Notes: a model not told the origin generated them from the sequence alone. A stretch of DNA of 64,000 bases from Nodosilinea sp. E11 (GCF_032813545.1 NZ_CP136520.1:2722001-2786000), one strand, 5' to 3'; shown: positions 33,034 to 43,013, counted from the first letter of the stretch. Numbers and translations are program-made.

Positions 33034-35609
33034 CCGCCGATTCTCTCGAACCGTCGTCGGCAAAGGATACAGACCTTACTTGCGATCGCCCAGGGGCATT
33101 CCTTTGGCGCAGGCCTACCCCAGCGTGGCTCCAGGTGGGGCTGGTAGGGGGACTGGTGCTGCTGGTGTTTAGCTGGCTACCCCTAAGCTATTACCGCATG
33201 GTGGGCTGGGCCTGGATTGTACTGTGGCAGGCCGGGGGGTTGCTGCTGCTGCTGGGGCTATGGAGGCAGCAGCAGCGGGCAGTCTACGGTCTGGGCTACG
33301 GGTTAGATCGAGTTGGGCTGGGGCTAGGGCTAATTCTTGGGGTCTCGTCCCTTATCTCACCCTTTCCCCGAGTGGCTCTGTGGAATGTGAGTTTGGTGGT
33401 GGTCTACGGGGCAGCACTGTACTTTTACCGCAACAGTGTTGACCGCAGCTGGCTGACTCGCCAGCGACTGGGTTGGGGGCTGGTGGCGATCGCCACCGGC
33501 AGTGCCATCATTAGTCTGGCCCTGTGGCGACCCGACGAAACCATGTGGGCAGCAGACAACTTCTTAACGGCCCTACGCAATCACCAGCCCCTAGGGCACC
33601 ACAACTTTGTAGGCGGTTATTTTGTCTTGACTTTGCCTCTAGCAGTGGCAATGGCCGTGGCTAGCCGAGGGTGGCAGCGCTGGGCAGCGGCTGGAGCCAG
33701 TGGTTTGATTGGGATCGCGCTCTATATTAGTGGTTCTCGCGGGGCGGCCCTAGGGCTAGTGGTGTGGCTATTGGCCATGTGGCTGAGCCGTCTGGGCCGG
33801 GTCACCTCTGCCCAGCGGTGGCGCTGGGGGTGGGCTGGGTTGGGTGGCCTAGTAGCTGTGGGCCTAGTTTTAGCCAGTAATCCCCGCATTCGCGGCTGGT
33901 TTAGTGGTGGCGGTACTGCCGACGGCCCCACCCTCGATCGCTGGTTTATGCTGCGGTTAGGGGGCAATATTCTGCGCGATCGCCCCCTGGTTGGCGTTGG
34001 CCCTGGAGTGATGAGCCGAGTCTCCAACCTCTATCGCCCGATCGAAGCTGGGGCTGGCCTCGACCACATTCAGCAGTTGCACAACACGCCGGTTCAGGTA
34101 GCCGGAGAACTGGGCTGGCTGGGGCTGGCGGTGTTTTTCGCTGGCATCGTTCTGATAGTGCGGCTGTGGGGCAGGCTTTGGCAACAACCCCTCACCCCGA
34201 CCGATCGAGTGCTGCTGGGGGGCATTGGTGGCAGTCTGCTGGCCTACGGCACAGCCAGCCTAACCGACTATCAACTCGAGAATATTCCTATTGCAGGCAC
34301 GCTGCTGGGATTGGTGGTGCTGCTGCTGGCGTTGGGCGATCGCTACCTGCCAGATCAGACCGCCCTTGCCAGCCCTAGGCAACGGCGGCACTGGTGGGGC
34401 ATAGCCTCGCCAACCCGGCTGGCCGTCACCCTGGGGCTGGGGCTAGTTCTGCCCCTGTGGCTACCGTTTACCTTCACCGTAGCCTTTGGGGCGTTGGCCG
34501 ATGGGGCCTTTTATAGCCAGCAGCTCAATTTGGCGGATACCCGCTGGTACAAGGCCTACCGCCTTAGTCATTGGGATCCAACTGCTTCAGCGGTGGCTAG
34601 CGAGGCTCTGTGGGGGCTAGAGCAGGTGCTGGGTGAGTCAGAAACCCAGGAGAATGTGCGATCGCTCATGCTCGACTATGCCCAGCAAGCCCAGCAGGCG
34701 GCCCCCAACGATGCCTGGTTTAACCACAACCTGGCGGTGCTGCACCAGACCACCGACCCGGCCACTGCTCTACCCTACGCCGCCCGCGCTGTGCAGCTGT
34801 TGCCCCGCCACCGCCACTATGGCTACTGGCTGCTGGGCGACGTGCTGTTAAGACAGGGCAACGATGCAGCAGCCATTGCCGCCTTTACCCTAGAAGCCCT
34901 GGTTAACCCCGCTGCCCTCACCCATCCCCAGTGGCAAGAGCAGCCCTATCAAGCCATCTACCCCGCTGTGGTACAGGCTACCCTGGCCGAGTATGATGTT
35001 TTACTCAGAGACGTCGCTCCCGGCGAGCCTGGCTTTGCCACTCTTTATGAAACCCACACCTTATTGGCCTGGTGGACCGAGCAACCCATCATAGAGGTCG
35101 ATCCCAACCTGCTGCGGCCCGTGGTTTCGGGGTTGCTCTTAGCAGATTCTGATCCCGCCGCCGCCCTAGAGTTAGTAACGCACAATCTGCGCCTAGGCCA
35201 GCAGCCCCCCGAGCTACGGCTGCTCGCTGCCTGGCTCAACCCTGATCGCTATGCTGCTACCCCACCCCAGCCTCAAGATGCACTACCAGATCTCGACACC
35301 CTACTGATAGAAGAAAGTCTGCGCACCCAGCCCCTGCGCCTGTGGCTGACATCCCTGATCACCCACCCAGACGAAGGATATCGGAGTGCGTTGACCTTTG
35401 CCTACCGCAACTACCAGGCTAAGCAAATCACGCTCATGCTGACGCCGCAAAACCTTCAGCGTTATACCCTAGTAGCCAAGCTCAACCTCTTCCCCGCCTG
35501 GCCCCGCGAGTTTCCTTCCCTTGATCGCCGCATTGAAACCCTGCGAACTCAGGCTTTAGGGCTGCCCCACCCCACCCACAATCGCTTTCGCCTCTCGGAT
35601 CTAGATTAG
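33030..35609 (+). CDS. O-antigen ligase/polymerase-like protein with C-terminal TPR region (paralog 1)
   Basis: An 859-residue protein starting at TTG 33030, overlapping the preceding stop by four bases. The first ~480 residues have about 12 membrane helices and the O-antigen ligase pattern: RNHQPLGHHNFVGGYFVLTL, ISGSRGAALGLVVW, and RDRPLVGVGPGVMSRVSNLY. The rest is soluble and rich in TPR-like helices (NDAWFNHNLAVLHQTTDPAT, WLLGDVLLRQGNDAAAIAAF). It probably joins or polymerises saccharides at the periplasmic face, with the TPR half as a docking or length-sensing part. A paralog of the same layout follows. Confidence 0.88.
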   Translation: MTADSLEPSSAKDTDLTCDRPGAFLWRRPTPAWLQVGLVGGLVLLVFSWLPLSYYRMVGWAWIVLWQAGGLLLLLGLWRQQQRAVYGLGYGLDRVGLGLGLILGVSSLISPFPRVALWNVSLVVVYGAALYFYRNSVDRSWLTRQRLGWGLVAIATGSAIISLALWRPDETMWAADNFLTALRNHQPLGHHNFVGGYFVLTLPLAVAMAVASRGWQRWAAAGASGLIGIALYISGSRGAALGLVVWLLAMWLSRLGRVTSAQRWRWGWAGLGGLVAVGLVLASNPRIRGWFSGGGTADGPTLDRWFMLRLGGNILRDRPLVGVGPGVMSRVSNLYRPIEAGAGLDHIQQLHNTPVQVAGELGWLGLAVFFAGIVLIVRLWGRLWQQPLTPTDRVLLGGIGGSLLAYGTASLTDYQLENIPIAGTLLGLVVLLLALGDRYLPDQTALASPRQRRHWWGIASPTRLAVTLGLGLVLPLWLPFTFTVAFGALADGAFYSQQLNLADTRWYKAYRLSHWDPTASAVASEALWGLEQVLGESETQENVRSLMLDYAQQAQQAAPNDAWFNHNLAVLHQTTDPATALPYAARAVQLLPRHRHYGYWLLGDVLLRQGNDAAAIAAFTLEALVNPAALTHPQWQEQPYQAIYPAVVQATLAEYDVLLRDVAPGEPGFATLYETHTLLAWWTEQPIIEVDPNLLRPVVSGLLLADSDPAAALELVTHNLRLGQQPPELRLLAAWLNPDRYAATPPQPQDALPDLDTLLIEESLRTQPLRLWLTSLITHPDEGYRSALTFAYRNYQAKQITLMLTPQNLQRYTLVAKLNLFPAWPREFPSLDRRIETLRTQALGLPHPTHNRFRLSDLD

Positions 35610-35758
35610 TCTGCCAGAATTAATCTGCCGAACAGCCCCACAGGCTTGCTGCTTAGCCCCCTTTTTCTGCCGGAGATGCTTGCGGGAATACTTTACTAAC
35701 CACAAGCACCCCAATCGCTAACTATCCAACCCCTTACCCCTCTACTCTTTTCTTTGCC

Positions 35759-38326
35759 ATGCCCGAGGACGCTCTTTCCCAGCCCAAACCCATCGCCCAA
35801 GACCCCAGCGACGGCACACTGCTGGCCTTACTAACGGCGACATTCTATGCGCTGTTCACCCTCATACCGGGCAGCAGCACCTTAATGGTGTCGTGGCCCT
35901 GGGTGTTTTTGTGGCAGGTGGGCCTCACCCTGCCGATGCTGTGGCTGCTGTGGCAACTGTGGCATCGACCCTTAGCCAAGCTGGGCAATGGCTTTGACTG
36001 GGTAGCGTTATTGGCAGTGGTCGGCCTAGTGGTATCTACCCTGGGGGCCGAGTTTCCAGCTCAGGCGCGATGGTATAGCTGGGCGGCGATAGGGGCGATC
36101 GCCGCGATCTATGCTCTCGGCGGCTGGCTGCGTTACCCTCAGCGACTGCACACCCTACTGCGTTGGCAGGGCTACATTGCCCTGGGATTCATTCTGCTCA
36201 GCCTAGTACTGTGGACAACTCAGATCTATCGACCCGAGCTGGCCCGGTTGTCCACGCTCCAGGGCTATGGAATCGATCAAGCTTTTAACTTTGGGCTCAC
36301 GAGTCTGCGCAACTGGCAGCCGATTGGCCACCAAAACTACGTAGCAGGCTATTTAGTGCTGGTGTTGCCCCTGCTGGCAGCGCTGGCTTGGGTCGAGCGG
36401 GGCTGGCAGCGCTGGCTGTGGCTGACAGGGGTAGTGCTGGGCCTGCTAAATCTCTACACCACCAGCTCGCGCGGCGGCTGGCTGGCACTCATGGTCACCG
36501 GCCTCATTGCGGTAGGCATTTCTCTGATCTACAACCGGTTGCCCAAGCCGTTGGCCCTGGGCTTAGGCGGTTCTGCGCTGGGGTTACTGGTGCTGGGCTT
36601 GGTTGCCAACCCTCGGCTGCGGCAGATGCTGGGCAACCTGGCCCAGGGCAATTTTGCCGGGGGCGAACTGTCCTACCGAGTGGTTACCAATGTCACAGGT
36701 TGGCGCATGGGGCTGAACCATCCTCTCACTGGAGTAGGACCGGGTAGCGTGCCTCTAGTGTATCAGCAGTACCGCCCCCACTGGGCCGGGCGCGATGCGG
36801 AGCTTCAATTTCAGCTCCACAGCACCCCAGCACAGTTGTGGGGCGAACTAGGGCTTTGGGGCATAGTTGTGCCGTTGGCTCTGGGGGCAGCGCTAATCCT
36901 GCTGGTGTTGCGATGGATGCGCCAGGGGGCTCAGACCACGCCAGCGGGGCTGCCGCCAGTGTTCGCCTGGAGCCTCGTAGGGGGGCTATTCGCCTTCGGG
37001 ATGATCAGTCTGACCGATTACCAACTCGACATTCCCGCGATCGCTGGTAGCCTCGCTCTCTACCTCGCTGTGCTGGCCCGTATGTTTCATCCCGGTGCTA
37101 GCACCACCGACCTCCCATCTGGCCCCTTTCGCCACCGTTGGCTAGCAGGGGTGGGCCTGGGTCTCGCCCTGGCGATGAGCCTGGGGATAATGCCCACTCA
37201 TCGGGCCTGGAGCACTGCCAGCAATGGCTTCTCAGCCCTCACCGACGAGCCCCCGGACATCGATCGATTCGCCACTCAGCTCGAACAGGCCCACACCCTG
37301 GCCCCCTGGGAGCCCTACTACCCCTATCAACTGGGCTACAACTTGGGGGAGTTGTCTTTGCGATCGGGCGACGACCCAGATCTGCGTCAGGTATTGCTAG
37401 ACGACGCGATCGCCTGGTTTCAGGCCGGTAACCAGGCAGTGCCCTACCAAGAATTTGGCCACGCCAACCTGGGCTGGTTACAGATCGAGAATGGTCAGCC
37501 CGCCGATGCCAGAGCCTCGTTTACCAAGGCGATCGCCCTAGTGCCCGCCAAAATGGGTTTGTTCTTTGGCCTAGGCGTCGCCTGTCTGCAAACCGGCGAT
37601 GTTAACTGCGCCACCGAGGCGCTAGCCCTAGAGATCGTGCGCCATCCAACCCTGCTGACCAGCCCCTTGATGCGCGTGAACCCCTTCGCTAACCTGTACC
37701 CAGCGGTGCTCAATCGCCTTGAGCAGATCTACGGCGAACTGCTGCAACAGACCGAAGACCCAACCCTAGAGCGCTTTCTACACCAAGCTAGGGGTAGCCT
37801 CCGCTGGTGGCTGGGCGATCTGGCGGCCGCTGCTCAAGACTGGCAGCCCCACGGTGGCGACCTTCAGCAAGGTATGTTGGCCCTCTCTACCAGACAACCG
37901 GTTGACGTCAGCCCTTGGCCTGAAACCCCAGCTAAATACGCGATCCTGGCCTGGCAGACCCCCGCTCAGCGCCAAGCCCTGCTAGAGCAAGCCTGGGTCA
38001 CTCAACCCGCAGATATGGACGACCTTACCCAGGCCTTGCCGCCCCCCGAGGTAATCACCAACCTGGTGCTCAGTATGGAAAATGCCACTGACTTTACCGA
38101 CTGGCTTCAGCGCACCGCCCCCAACTGGCAGCCCCGCAGCGAACGCCTTGGGTTTGGCGTGCTCAGCCGTCAGGTCGATGGCCCCATCCCATCCGACTTT
38201 TTACCCCGTGTAGAAAATATTCCGGTGGTGCAGTTCTTTGCGCCGTTATTTACATCCCCGGTGTTCTTCCCTGCCCTAGACAATGCCCTCGCTCCTTACC
38301 AGACCCAGATCCAAGACCCTGCTTAA
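35759..38326 (+). CDS. O-antigen ligase/polymerase-like protein with C-terminal TPR region (paralog 2)
   Basis: An 855-residue paralog of the preceding protein, from the ATG at 35759, 149 bp downstream. Shared positions include LRNWQPIGHQNYVAGYLVL, TTSSRGGWLALMV, LNHPLTGVGPGSVPLVYQQY and LTDYQLDIPAIAGSLALYL. The C-terminal half again shows TPR-like helices (GHANLGWLQIENGQPADARA, SFTKAIALVPAKMGLFFGLG). Sequence divergence is large, so the duplication is old and the two may act on different acceptors or repeat units. It ends four bases into the oppositely oriented mntB gene. Confidence 0.88.
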   Translation: MPEDALSQPKPIAQDPSDGTLLALLTATFYALFTLIPGSSTLMVSWPWVFLWQVGLTLPMLWLLWQLWHRPLAKLGNGFDWVALLAVVGLVVSTLGAEFPAQARWYSWAAIGAIAAIYALGGWLRYPQRLHTLLRWQGYIALGFILLSLVLWTTQIYRPELARLSTLQGYGIDQAFNFGLTSLRNWQPIGHQNYVAGYLVLVLPLLAALAWVERGWQRWLWLTGVVLGLLNLYTTSSRGGWLALMVTGLIAVGISLIYNRLPKPLALGLGGSALGLLVLGLVANPRLRQMLGNLAQGNFAGGELSYRVVTNVTGWRMGLNHPLTGVGPGSVPLVYQQYRPHWAGRDAELQFQLHSTPAQLWGELGLWGIVVPLALGAALILLVLRWMRQGAQTTPAGLPPVFAWSLVGGLFAFGMISLTDYQLDIPAIAGSLALYLAVLARMFHPGASTTDLPSGPFRHRWLAGVGLGLALAMSLGIMPTHRAWSTASNGFSALTDEPPDIDRFATQLEQAHTLAPWEPYYPYQLGYNLGELSLRSGDDPDLRQVLLDDAIAWFQAGNQAVPYQEFGHANLGWLQIENGQPADARASFTKAIALVPAKMGLFFGLGVACLQTGDVNCATEALALEIVRHPTLLTSPLMRVNPFANLYPAVLNRLEQIYGELLQQTEDPTLERFLHQARGSLRWWLGDLAAAAQDWQPHGGDLQQGMLALSTRQPVDVSPWPETPAKYAILAWQTPAQRQALLEQAWVTQPADMDDLTQALPPPEVITNLVLSMENATDFTDWLQRTAPNWQPRSERLGFGVLSRQVDGPIPSDFLPRVENIPVVQFFAPLFTSPVFFPALDNALAPYQTQIQDPA

Positions 38327-39243
38327 GACGATCTGGGTCGCCAGAGGCGCTGAAGTCGTCGCCAGGGGCGATCGCGCCCTGGCCCCACCAGCACCCCGTA
38401 GCGGGGGCCAAACAAAAACGCCACCGCAAACAGTGTAGACACCACCAGCACAATGGCTGGTCCTGAGGGCAAGTTGATGTAGTAGCTCAAGTACATGCCG
38501 CTCACGCTGGAGAAGACCCCGATCGCCGCTCCTAAAATCATCACTTGGTGCAGGCGGGGCACCAGCAGGTAGGCCGTCGCCCCCGGTGCAATCAGTAGCG
38601 ACAGCACCAAAATCACCCCAACCACCTTCATGCTGGCCACCACGGTGAGGGCAATCAGCACCATTAGCCCGGCGTTGAGCAGCCCGGTGGGCAGGCCGCC
38701 GGCTTGGGCACCCAGGGGGTCAAAGCTATAGAACAGCAGCTCTTTGTAAAGTAACGCCACCGCCAACAGCACCAAAACCGCAATAATGGCTGTATCTCGT
38801 ACATCCCCAGCGGTGACGCCGAGAATATTACCAAACAAAAAGTGGTTGAGGTCGATTTTGTTATCCCGCTGGATGGTGGTGATTAGGGTAATGCCCAAGG
38901 CAAAGAAGGCCGAAAACACAATGCCCATGGCGGCATCTTCTTTAATGGGCGATCGCGTATGGATCCACCCAATCATCACGGTGCTGATCACCCCGGCGAT
39001 AAAGGCCCCGACAAAAATGTTAATTCCCAGCAAAAAGGCGATCGCCAGCCCCGGCAGCACCGAGTGGCTGATGGCATCTCCTAGCAGGGCCAGGCGCTGC
39101 ACCATCAGGTAGCTGCCCACCACCGCACAAATCACGCCCACCATGATCGCCACCGCCAGCGATCGCTGCATAAAGGCAAATTGCAGCGGCTCAAAAAACC
39201 AGTCCAGCACCGCCAAGTTCAACACCGCCATCTCAAGCGACAT
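38323..39243 (-). CDS. mntB: Manganese (metal) ABC transporter permease
   Basis: About 306 residues with eight to nine membrane helices, of the ABC-3 permease family: YLMVQRLALLGDAISHSVLPG, GLAIAFLLGINIFVGAF, HTRSPIKEDAAMGIVFSAFF and GVILVLSLLIAPGATAYLLV. The ATG at 39243 overlaps the end of the ATPase gene; ATG 39231 just before the stop is an alternative, and 39261 is too far in. It forms the pore of a group I metal importer. The Mn assignment comes from the ligand set of the neighbouring binding protein, not from this gene. Confidence 0.9.
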   Translation of the reverse strand: MSLEMAVLNLAVLDWFFEPLQFAFMQRSLAVAIMVGVICAVVGSYLMVQRLALLGDAISHSVLPGLAIAFLLGINIFVGAFIAGVISTVMIGWIHTRSPIKEDAAMGIVFSAFFALGITLITTIQRDNKIDLNHFLFGNILGVTAGDVRDTAIIAVLVLLAVALLYKELLFYSFDPLGAQAGGLPTGLLNAGLMVLIALTVVASMKVVGVILVLSLLIAPGATAYLLVPRLHQVMILGAAIGVFSSVSGMYLSYYINLPSGPAIVLVVSTLFAVAFLFGPRYGVLVGPGRDRPWRRLQRLWRPRSS

Positions 39244-39973
39244 GGCCAAAAAAGCCCACATGGCCGCCGTAGGCGCGAGTCATGTTGTCGCGGGTGAGTA
39301 CCCAGTCGCGGGGACCAGCGGCGATCAGCTCTTTGTTGAGCAGCACCAGCTGATCAAAGTTGGTAATTGACTCGCCTAGGTCATGGTTGACCACCATGAC
39401 GATGTTGCCTGCCGCGGCCAGCTCGCGAAAAATCTCAAAAATGACCGTTTCAGTCTTTTGATCAACCCCCACAAAGGGTTCGTCAAAGCAGAAAATCTCA
39501 GCCTGCTGAGCCAGAGCACGGGCCAGAAACACCCGCTGCTGCTGACCGCCCGAGAGCGCTCCGATGGGGCGATCGCAAAACTCCGCCATGCCCACTCGCT
39601 CTAGCGACTCTCGGGCAATCTGACGGCTACTAGCCGAAAAGCGTCTCAACCAACCGGTTTTCTGCACTCGGCCCATCATCACCACATCCCACACCGTGGC
39701 CGGGAAGGTCCAGTCGATCTGCGATCGCTGGGGCACATAGGCCACCCGGTCAAGCTGGTGGGCAAGAATGTCATCGCCGTAGGTCACGCGCCCAGTCACC
39801 ACTGGCACCAGCCCCAGCATCGCCTTGATCAAGGTGCTCTTGCCCGCACCATTAGGACCAAAAATGCCCACCACCTTACCGGCTCGTACCGTTAAGTTGA
39901 CGTTGCGCAAGGCCTGCACGTCACGGTAGTTGACACTAAGGTGGTCAACCATCATTTTAGGAACAGCCACCAT
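39233..39973 (-). CDS. mntA: Manganese (metal) ABC transporter ATP-binding protein
   Basis: A 246-residue ATPase from the ATG at 39973, chosen because GGAGGTAGG lies ideally upstream; a start at 40024 is less likely. Walker A GIFGPNGAGKSTLIKAM, Q-loop YVPQRSQIDW, signature LSGGQQQRVFLARAL, Walker B EIFCFDEPF and switch His in MVVNHDL are all intact. It energises the mntB permease, whose gene overlaps its stop. Divergent from mntC across about 190 bp. The symbol follows the Synechocystis mntCAB convention. Confidence 0.92.
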   Translation of the reverse strand: MVAVPKMMVDHLSVNYRDVQALRNVNLTVRAGKVVGIFGPNGAGKSTLIKAMLGLVPVVTGRVTYGDDILAHQLDRVAYVPQRSQIDWTFPATVWDVVMMGRVQKTGWLRRFSASSRQIARESLERVGMAEFCDRPIGALSGGQQQRVFLARALAQQAEIFCFDEPFVGVDQKTETVIFEIFRELAAAGNIVMVVNHDLGESITNFDQLVLLNKELIAAGPRDWVLTRDNMTRAYGGHVGFFGHVA

Positions 39974-40106
39974 AAACCTACCTCCAGCAGATAATCTGTA
40001 GCCCAATCGGGGTTTAATTCCCACCGGGAAACGTTATGGCCGAGAAAGCCAGCGGCGGCGACTCCTTCGGCCTGACCAGCATCCCCATAGAGGGAAGACA
40101 CTCTTC

Positions 40107-40161
40107 AAAAATGAAAGGAATATGAAAAATATTGTATCGTAAAAATGAAAGGAATATGAAA
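40107..40161 (+). promoter_or_regulatory. Perfect 21-bp direct repeat in the mntC leader, second copy carrying the ribosome binding site
   Basis: The same 21 bases (core ATGAAAGGAATATGAAA) occur at 40107-40127 and 40141-40161, 34 bp apart. The second copy ends at the mntC start codon and includes its AAAGGA Shine-Dalgarno. The first copy thus mimics a start region (AAGGA then ATG), and the element sits between the divergent mntAB and mntC genes. It may be a metal-regulator site or a translational control element. Confidence 0.65.
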
Positions 40162-41144
40162 TGCAGTCAATGCAACGAAATAATCTACTTTCACAGTATG
40201 GAAGCCTGGCCGCCGTGGTAATGGCCCTAGGGTTAGGATTAAACGGCTGCGACTCCGCCGAAAGAGGGGCATCGGCTCCTCCAGCGGTGGTCGCCGACGG
40301 TCGCCCAGCTGTAGTGGCCACCAGCACCTTAATTGCCGACTGGGCGGCCCAGGTCGGCGGCGAACAGATCGATCTCACCGGTATTTTGCAGCCCGGAGCT
40401 GATCCCCACGTCTACGAACCCGTGCCCGCCGATACCATTGCTTTTGAGCAAGCCGACCTGATTCTCTACAATGGCTACAACTTAGAACCCAACTTAATTC
40501 GTCTGCTCAACGCCGCCGGGGTCAGTGCTCGTCAGGTCGCTGTGGGCGAAGTGGTCCCCCCCTTAGATTTAGCTGACGGCAACGGCACAGTGCCCGATCC
40601 CCACGTTTGGGGCGATGTCAGTAACGCAGTGCCCATGGTCGAAGCGATTCGCGACGAGCTAATTGAGCTGGCCCCCGATCACGAGGCCTTGTTCACGGCT
40701 AATGCCGAGGCTTACATCACCGAACTGACTCAACTTCACGAGTGGATTGAGACTCAAACCGCCACCATTCCCGCCCAGCAGCGGCAGCTAGTCACCACCC
40801 ATGATGCCTTTCAGTACTACGCTACGGCTTACGGGCTCAACGTAGTCGGCACCCTAATTGGCCTCAGCACCGAAGAACAACCCAGCGCCCGCACCGTGCA
40901 ACAGCTAGTAGCCTCTATTCAGGGGTTGGGGGTGCCCGCCATCTTCGCCGAAACCACCATCAACCCCCAGCTGATTCGCACCGTGGCCGAGGAGGCTGGC
41001 GTTAGGCTGGCTTCCCAAGAGCTATATTCTGACTCGATTGGGGCTCCCGGCAGCGAGGGCGATAGCTACTTGAACATGATGGTGGCCAACACCCGAGCCA
41101 TTGTAGAAAACTTGGGCGGTATGGTCTCAGAGCCTAATTTTTAG
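40161..41144 (+). CDS. mntC: Manganese ABC transporter substrate-binding lipoprotein
   Basis: A 327-residue cluster A-I binding protein. N-terminal signal with lipobox LNGC (Cys30). Metal ligands read His83 (GADPHVYEP), His148 (DPHVWGDV), Glu264 (IFAETTINP) and Asp291 (YSDSIG). The His-His-Glu-Asp set matches MntC/PsaA-type manganese proteins rather than zinc ZnuA (three His), and there is no His-rich loop. It delivers Mn2+ for photosystem II and superoxide dismutase. It is divergent from mntA-mntB, unlike the single mntCAB operon of Synechocystis. Confidence 0.9.
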   Translation: MQSMQRNNLLSQYGSLAAVVMALGLGLNGCDSAERGASAPPAVVADGRPAVVATSTLIADWAAQVGGEQIDLTGILQPGADPHVYEPVPADTIAFEQADLILYNGYNLEPNLIRLLNAAGVSARQVAVGEVVPPLDLADGNGTVPDPHVWGDVSNAVPMVEAIRDELIELAPDHEALFTANAEAYITELTQLHEWIETQTATIPAQQRQLVTTHDAFQYYATAYGLNVVGTLIGLSTEEQPSARTVQQLVASIQGLGVPAIFAETTINPQLIRTVAEEAGVRLASQELYSDSIGAPGSEGDSYLNMMVANTRAIVENLGGMVSEPNF

Positions 41145-41168
41145 GGCCTGATTTTCAAGGCCTAGACA

Positions 41169-43013
41169 TTAGTTGTCGGTGGGAGGCAAGCCTTCTAAAA
41201 CCACCAGCGCCTCAGTTACTTTTTTCACGAGAGGAGCGGCGACAGTGGAGCCGTAGGCATCGTCACCCTGGGGTTCATCAATGATCGCCAGCACGACGTA
41301 ACGGGGCGCATCGATCGGCAAAATGCCCACAAAGCTGGTCACTCGACCCCGGCCATACCCCCCCGACGCTGCCGCTTTTTGCGCTGTGCCCGTCTTGCCC
41401 CCAATGCGGTAGCCAGGCACCTTCGCCGAATCACCGGTGCCGGTGGCCACGACAGCTTCCATCATGGTCAGCACCTGCTCAGTGGTCTGGGGCGAGAAGA
41501 TAGTTTTGGGCTGAGGGCGATCGGGCACCCACAGTTCTCGGCCATCGGGGGCGATCATGCCGCGCACCACGTGGGGCGTTACCAGCTTGCCACCGTTCGC
41601 CAATGTAGCCTGTAATTGCAACATCTTAATGGGCGAGAGCGAAAACCCCTGCCCAAAGGACGTAGTAGCCGGTTCTACCCGGCTGTTGATGAACTGCTCA
41701 CGATTTTTCATTTGCCCAGCTGCCTCGGCGGGCAAATCAATGCCGGTAAGACCATCTAAGCTGAGCTGTTGCAGCCAGGCAAAGTAGTCGGAGGCAGGCA
41801 TTTTTTGCATAATCCGAATCATGCCGATGTTGCTGGAATACTTCAGCACATCGGTGACTGAAATGAGACCGCGTCCGCCTGCGGTGACAAAGTCGTGGTT
41901 TCTAATTTTCCACTCGCCAAACTGAATCTGACCACTGTCGTTGACGATTTCATCGGCGGTAATCAACCCGGCTTCTAGGGCGATCGCAATGTTGATCGGC
42001 TTAAAGGTAGACCCTGGCTCGTAGAGGTCGCTAATCGCCCAGCTGCGCAGATCGCTGAGGTCAGCGCGGAAGTATTGGTTGGGGTCATAGGTAGGCACAC
42101 TGGCCAGGGCTAGCATTTCGCCGGTGTGGGCATCCATCACCATGACCGTGCCCCGCTTCGCTCGATGGCGATCGACGACCGCCTGTAGCTCTTGCTGGGC
42201 TGCCCGCTGCAGTCGGCTATCGAGGGTCAGGTGCAGGCTGGCACTACCACTAGGCCAATGCTGAGGTGGGGTATCGGTAGCTGAGTCGGGGGTAGCGGCA
42301 TTTTCGGCAAAAAGACTGTCTGGAGGCCCATAAACTGCTGGATCAGAGAGGGCCTCGGCTGCCGTCACTGCCGTGTCGTCGCTAGGGGGCAGCAGGGAGA
42401 GCTGCTCTTGGTAAGCCAGCTCTAAGCCCGCCTGGGGCTGCCCATCAAAATTGACAAAGCCCACGATGGGGGCAAACAGTTGCTGCTGGGGGTAAAATCG
42501 CTGCTGCTGCGGGTGCAGCTCTAACCCATTCATGCGTAGGGCACGAATGCGATCGACGGTGGCCTCAGACAGACCATCAACTAAGCGAATGCCTGTGGGC
42601 TGGCGACTAAACTGACCCATCAGGTTAGAGACTGGCGTCTCTAACAGGGGACTGAGGGCCGTTGCCACTTCCTGCATCGACAGCGTAAACAGTCGCGGGT
42701 GCACGTAGAGCGTATACACCACATGGTCAGCAGCCAGCACATTGCCCTGGCGATCGACAATCGAGTGGCGCAACTGCCGCTGCACTGGCGTTGAGAGGCG
42801 CTGCTGTTGGGCCAAACTGGCCAGATTGTCTCCCTGCACTAGCTGTAGCCACGCCAAGCGACCGGCGATCGCCATGAGCGATAGTACCAACAACCCCCAC
42901 ACCAACAGCACTCGCACTCGCGTCGCAGCTGTCGTGGGAGCCACGCCCACCGGAGGGCTAGACGTAAGACGACGGCGACGACGACGACGGGCAGAATAGG
43001 CAGAACTAGCCAT
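41169..43013 (-). CDS. ftsI: Septal peptidoglycan transpeptidase (class B PBP, FtsI/PBP2-type)
   Basis: A 614-residue division transpeptidase. A basic N-terminus (RRRRRRR) and membrane helix at about 32-50, then the dimerisation domain, then the penicillin-binding domain with Ser334-x-x-Lys337 (EPGSTFKP), SSN 392-394 and KTG 539-541 (GGKTGTAQK). A low-complexity Asp/Ala/Pro insert at about 208-252 is not part of the core family. The gene directly upstream encodes an FtsL-like protein, the usual ftsL-ftsI order. The two genes are 34 bp apart, so co-expression is likely. Confidence 0.93.
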   Translation of the reverse strand: MASSAYSARRRRRRRLTSSPPVGVAPTTAATRVRVLLVWGLLVLSLMAIAGRLAWLQLVQGDNLASLAQQQRLSTPVQRQLRHSIVDRQGNVLAADHVVYTLYVHPRLFTLSMQEVATALSPLLETPVSNLMGQFSRQPTGIRLVDGLSEATVDRIRALRMNGLELHPQQQRFYPQQQLFAPIVGFVNFDGQPQAGLELAYQEQLSLLPPSDDTAVTAAEALSDPAVYGPPDSLFAENAATPDSATDTPPQHWPSGSASLHLTLDSRLQRAAQQELQAVVDRHRAKRGTVMVMDAHTGEMLALASVPTYDPNQYFRADLSDLRSWAISDLYEPGSTFKPINIAIALEAGLITADEIVNDSGQIQFGEWKIRNHDFVTAGGRGLISVTDVLKYSSNIGMIRIMQKMPASDYFAWLQQLSLDGLTGIDLPAEAAGQMKNREQFINSRVEPATTSFGQGFSLSPIKMLQLQATLANGGKLVTPHVVRGMIAPDGRELWVPDRPQPKTIFSPQTTEQVLTMMEAVVATGTGDSAKVPGYRIGGKTGTAQKAAASGGYGRGRVTSFVGILPIDAPRYVVLAIIDEPQGDDAYGSTVAAPLVKKVTEALVVLEGLPPTDN

